In this document: piece by piece, positions 6,233-8,229 of the stretch
Position numbering within the stretch: position 1 is the stretch's first letter
Layout of the letters: every line of letters begins with the position of its first letter
Assembly: GCA_013815505.1 (NCBI GenBank)
Contig: JACDGA010000070.1
Coordinates: 1-8,229 of the forward strand
From: Acidimicrobiia bacterium
GTDB taxonomy: Bacteria > Actinomycetota > Acidimicrobiia > Acidimicrobiales > Ilumatobacteraceae
DNA length: 8,229 bases
Reading direction: 5' to 3'
Translations under genes and position numbers: made by a program
Notes under the pieces: model-generated
What the model saw: only the letters and a program-made list of their open reading frames with translations
Databases searched by the model: none
Told to the model about the DNA's origin: nothing

Positions 6233-8229
6233 TCAGGTCTTTGCCGCGGTCTGGCGCGCCGCCGCCCAGCGGTAGAGCAGCTCTTGGGGATGCGGCTCGA
6301 ACTCGGCGGGGCCGCGGCGCTCCCACGTGTCGTCGGCGCCGAGTTCCCAGCGCACGGCGCCGTCGTCGAGCAGGAACTCGAAGACCTGGTCGAGCCAGTC
6401 CTGGTGCCTCGGGTGCTCAACCGGCACGAGCACCTCGACGCGCCCGTCGAGGTTGCGCGGCATCAGATCGGCGGAGCCGATCAGGTGCAGCGGCACGTCG
6501 CCGACCGCCCCGTGACCGAAGCGGAAGATGCGACTGTGCTCGAGATACCGGCCGAGGATGCTGCGCACCCTGATGTTGTCCGAGAGCCCCGGCACCCCCG
6601 CGCGCACACAGCAGATGCCGCGCACGACGAGCTCGATCGAGACGCCTGCGGCACTGGCCTCATAGAGCGCCTCTGCCATGTCGAGATCGGAGATGGAGTT
6701 CGCCTTCAGCACGATCCGCCCGTCATTGCCGAACGAGGACTCGCGCTCGATCAGCTGCCGCAGCGACGTGCGCACGTGCGCCGGTGCGACGATGAGCTTC
6801 GTGTAGCGCTCGTTGCGGCTGAACCCCGTGAGGTGGTTGAACAGCATCGCGACGTCGTCACCGATCGCGTCATCGCACGTGAGGATGCCGATGTCCTCGT
6901 AGAGCCGTGCCGTGCGCGAGTTGTAGTTACCCGTGCCGATGTGGCAGTAGCGACGCAGCCCGTCGCCGTCGTCGCGCACCACCATGACGCACTTGCAGTG
7001 CGTCTTCAGACCGGTGAGCCCGTAGATCACGTGCACACCGGCACGCTCGAGCTGTCTCGCCCAGATGACGTTGTTGGCCTCGTCGAAGCGAGCCTTCAGC
7101 TCGACGAGCACGGTCACCTGCACGCCGCGCTCGGACGCCCGCACGAGTGACTTGATGATCTGGCTGTCACCACCCGCGCGGTACAGCGTCATCTTGATGG
7201 TCTGCACCTTGGGGTCGTCGGCCGCCTGCTTCAAGAACGCCTCGATACTGCTGCTGAAGCTCTCGTACGGGTGGTGGACCATGATCGCCCGGTCACGCAT
7301 CACCGAGACGATCGGGCGATCGAGTTCGTCTGCGATGACGAGCCGACCCGCCGTCACCGGCGGCCACGCCTCGTCTTTGAGGTCAGGTCGCGGGAGGTCG
7401 TGCAGGGCGATCAACGCCGTGAGGTCGAGCATCCGGTCATGGCGTGACACGTCGGCGTGGTGCAGTTCCAGCTCCTCGACGAGCAGGGCCAGCATCTCCT
7501 CGCTGACACGCTCGTCGATCTCGAGGCGCACCGCGCGGTTGAAGCGGCGGCGACGCAGCTCCATCTCGACGAGCTCGAGCAGGTCGTCGGCCTCTTCGTC
7601 CTCGAGCGTGAGGTCACCGTTGCGGGTGACGCGGAACATCGCCCACTCCTCGATTTCCATGCCGAGGAACAGCCCGGGGAGCTGGCTCGCAATGAGCTGC
7701 TCGACGGGGACGAACCGGCCGCCGTCGAGCTCGATAAGCCGTGGCAGCTTGTCGGGGATCTTGATCCGGGCGAACCGCCGCTCGTCGGTCTCGGGATCGC
7801 GCACCATCGCGCCGATGCTGAGCGAGAGGTTGGAGATGTACGGGAACGGGTGGCTCGGATCGACGGCGAGCGGCGTGAGCACGGGGAAGACGCGCTCCTC
7901 GTAGTGCTCGTCGAGCACCTTGCGCTCGGCCTCGTCGAGATCGTCGTAGGACACGATCGCGATGTCGTGGTCTCGCAGCGCCGGGATCAGCTCGTCGGCG
8001 AGGACCCGTTCCTGGTGGTCGACCAGCTCTGCGACGCGCCGCGAGATCTCACCGAGCTGCTGGGACGGCGTGCGGCCGTCGACGGACGTGCGCTCGATGC
8101 CAGCTGCGAGCTGGTCTTTCAGCGCGGCCACTCGGACCATGAAGAACTCGTCGAGGTTGCTCGAGAAGATCGCGCAGAACTTCGCTCGTTCGAGCAGCGG
8201 GATGCCCTGCTCGGACGCCAGCTCGAGGA
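6233..8229 (-). CDS. ppk1: Polyphosphate kinase 1 (5' end outside the window)
   Basis: Ppk1 reversibly moves the gamma-phosphate of ATP onto inorganic polyphosphate, storing phosphate in the cell. The frame is open to the window edge: 29 residues before the internal Met at 8140 read LELASEQGIPLLERAKFCAI then FSSNLDEFF, the conserved ATP-contacting N-terminal segment, so 8140 is not the start. In all, 664 residues are visible, out of roughly 690-740 usual for the family. Counting visible residues, the phospho-accepting His lies near 410 in GLKTHCKCVMVVR, followed by HIGTGNYNSRTARLYEDIG. The second catalytic His lies near 564 in YLEHSRIFRFG. MTLYRAGGDSQIIKSLV and GICCVRAGVPGLSDNIRVRS are also typical. 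The Cys-rich KTHCKC is a slight variant of the commoner KTHAK-type sequence. It ends 105 bases before the preferred pstS start with no clear terminator, so read-through into pstS is possible. Confidence 0.96.
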   Translation of the reverse strand, partial: LELASEQGIPLLERAKFCAIFSSNLDEFFMVRVAALKDQLAAGIERTSVDGRTPSQQLGEISRRVAELVDHQERVLADELIPALRDHDIAIVSYDDLDEAERKVLDEHYEERVFPVLTPLAVDPSHPFPYISNLSLSIGAMVRDPETDERRFARIKIPDKLPRLIELDGGRFVPVEQLIASQLPGLFLGMEIEEWAMFRVTRNGDLTLEDEEADDLLELVEMELRRRRFNRAVRLEIDERVSEEMLALLVEELELHHADVSRHDRMLDLTALIALHDLPRPDLKDEAWPPVTAGRLVIADELDRPIVSVMRDRAIMVHHPYESFSSSIEAFLKQAADDPKVQTIKMTLYRAGGDSQIIKSLVRASERGVQVTVLVELKARFDEANNVIWARQLERAGVHVIYGLTGLKTHCKCVMVVRDDGDGLRRYCHIGTGNYNSRTARLYEDIGILTCDDAIGDDVAMLFNHLTGFSRNERYTKLIVAPAHVRTSLRQLIERESSFGNDGRIVLKANSISDLDMAEALYEASAAGVSIELVVRGICCVRAGVPGLSDNIRVRSILGRYLEHSRIFRFGHGAVGDVPLHLIGSADLMPRNLDGRVEVLVPVEHPRHQDWLDQVFEFLLDDGAVRWELGADDTWERRGPAEFEPHPQELLYRWAAARQTAAKT

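Noticed and set aside
6206..7150. 314-residue plus-strand open frame opposite ppk1
   Set aside because: It mirrors the conserved catalytic half of Ppk1 and has the His/Arg/Val-rich composition of a reverse-strand shadow.

Overview
The window is GC-rich bacterial chromosome carrying one tightly packed block of eight genes, all read from the minus strand. Read in transcription order, from high to low coordinates, they are: polyphosphate kinase (ppk1, 5' end outside the window), the phosphate ABC importer pstS-pstC-pstA-pstB, the regulator phoU, a PhoR/SenX3-type sensor kinase, and the first 25 codons of a response regulator of the PhoB/RegX3/PhoP class. The plus-strand open frames are GC-rich shadows of these genes.

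The organism looks like a high-GC actinobacterium. Base composition, frequent GTG starts, a lipoprotein PstS with a Thr/Gly/Asp-rich linker, and a two-copy 11-bp GTTCAC-type PHO box like those bound by actinobacterial PhoP all point that way. The low-complexity 'DTT' linker style and compact gene order make me think of Acidimicrobiia (Ilumatobacter-like), but that is an inference that no marker gene here settles.

Layout: 1-77 response regulator start; 74-1234 sensor kinase; 1231-1986 phoU; 2009-2920 pstB; 2957-3913 pstA; 3922-4878 pstC; 4879-4927 a spacer almost filled by a 14-bp hairpin; 4928-6127 pstS; 6128-6232 promoter and leader region with the PHO box; 6233-8229 ppk1. No stretch over 300 bases lacks a gene. 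Two gene pairs overlap by 4 bases (GTGA, ATGA), and most other gaps are under 50 bases.

Together the genes form a complete phosphate-starvation module. PstS captures phosphate outside the membrane, PstC/PstA form the channel, and PstB drives it with ATP. PhoU is expected to relay transporter status to the kinase, and the kinase/regulator pair should act back on the PHO box ahead of pstS. Ppk1 would store excess phosphate as polyphosphate. I see no new enzymatic system. The points worth a second look are regulatory and structural: the PHO box and what it implies for the pstS start, the pstS-pstC hairpin abutting the pstC start codon, the competing pstC starts, and an 18-bp coding repeat in pstS.
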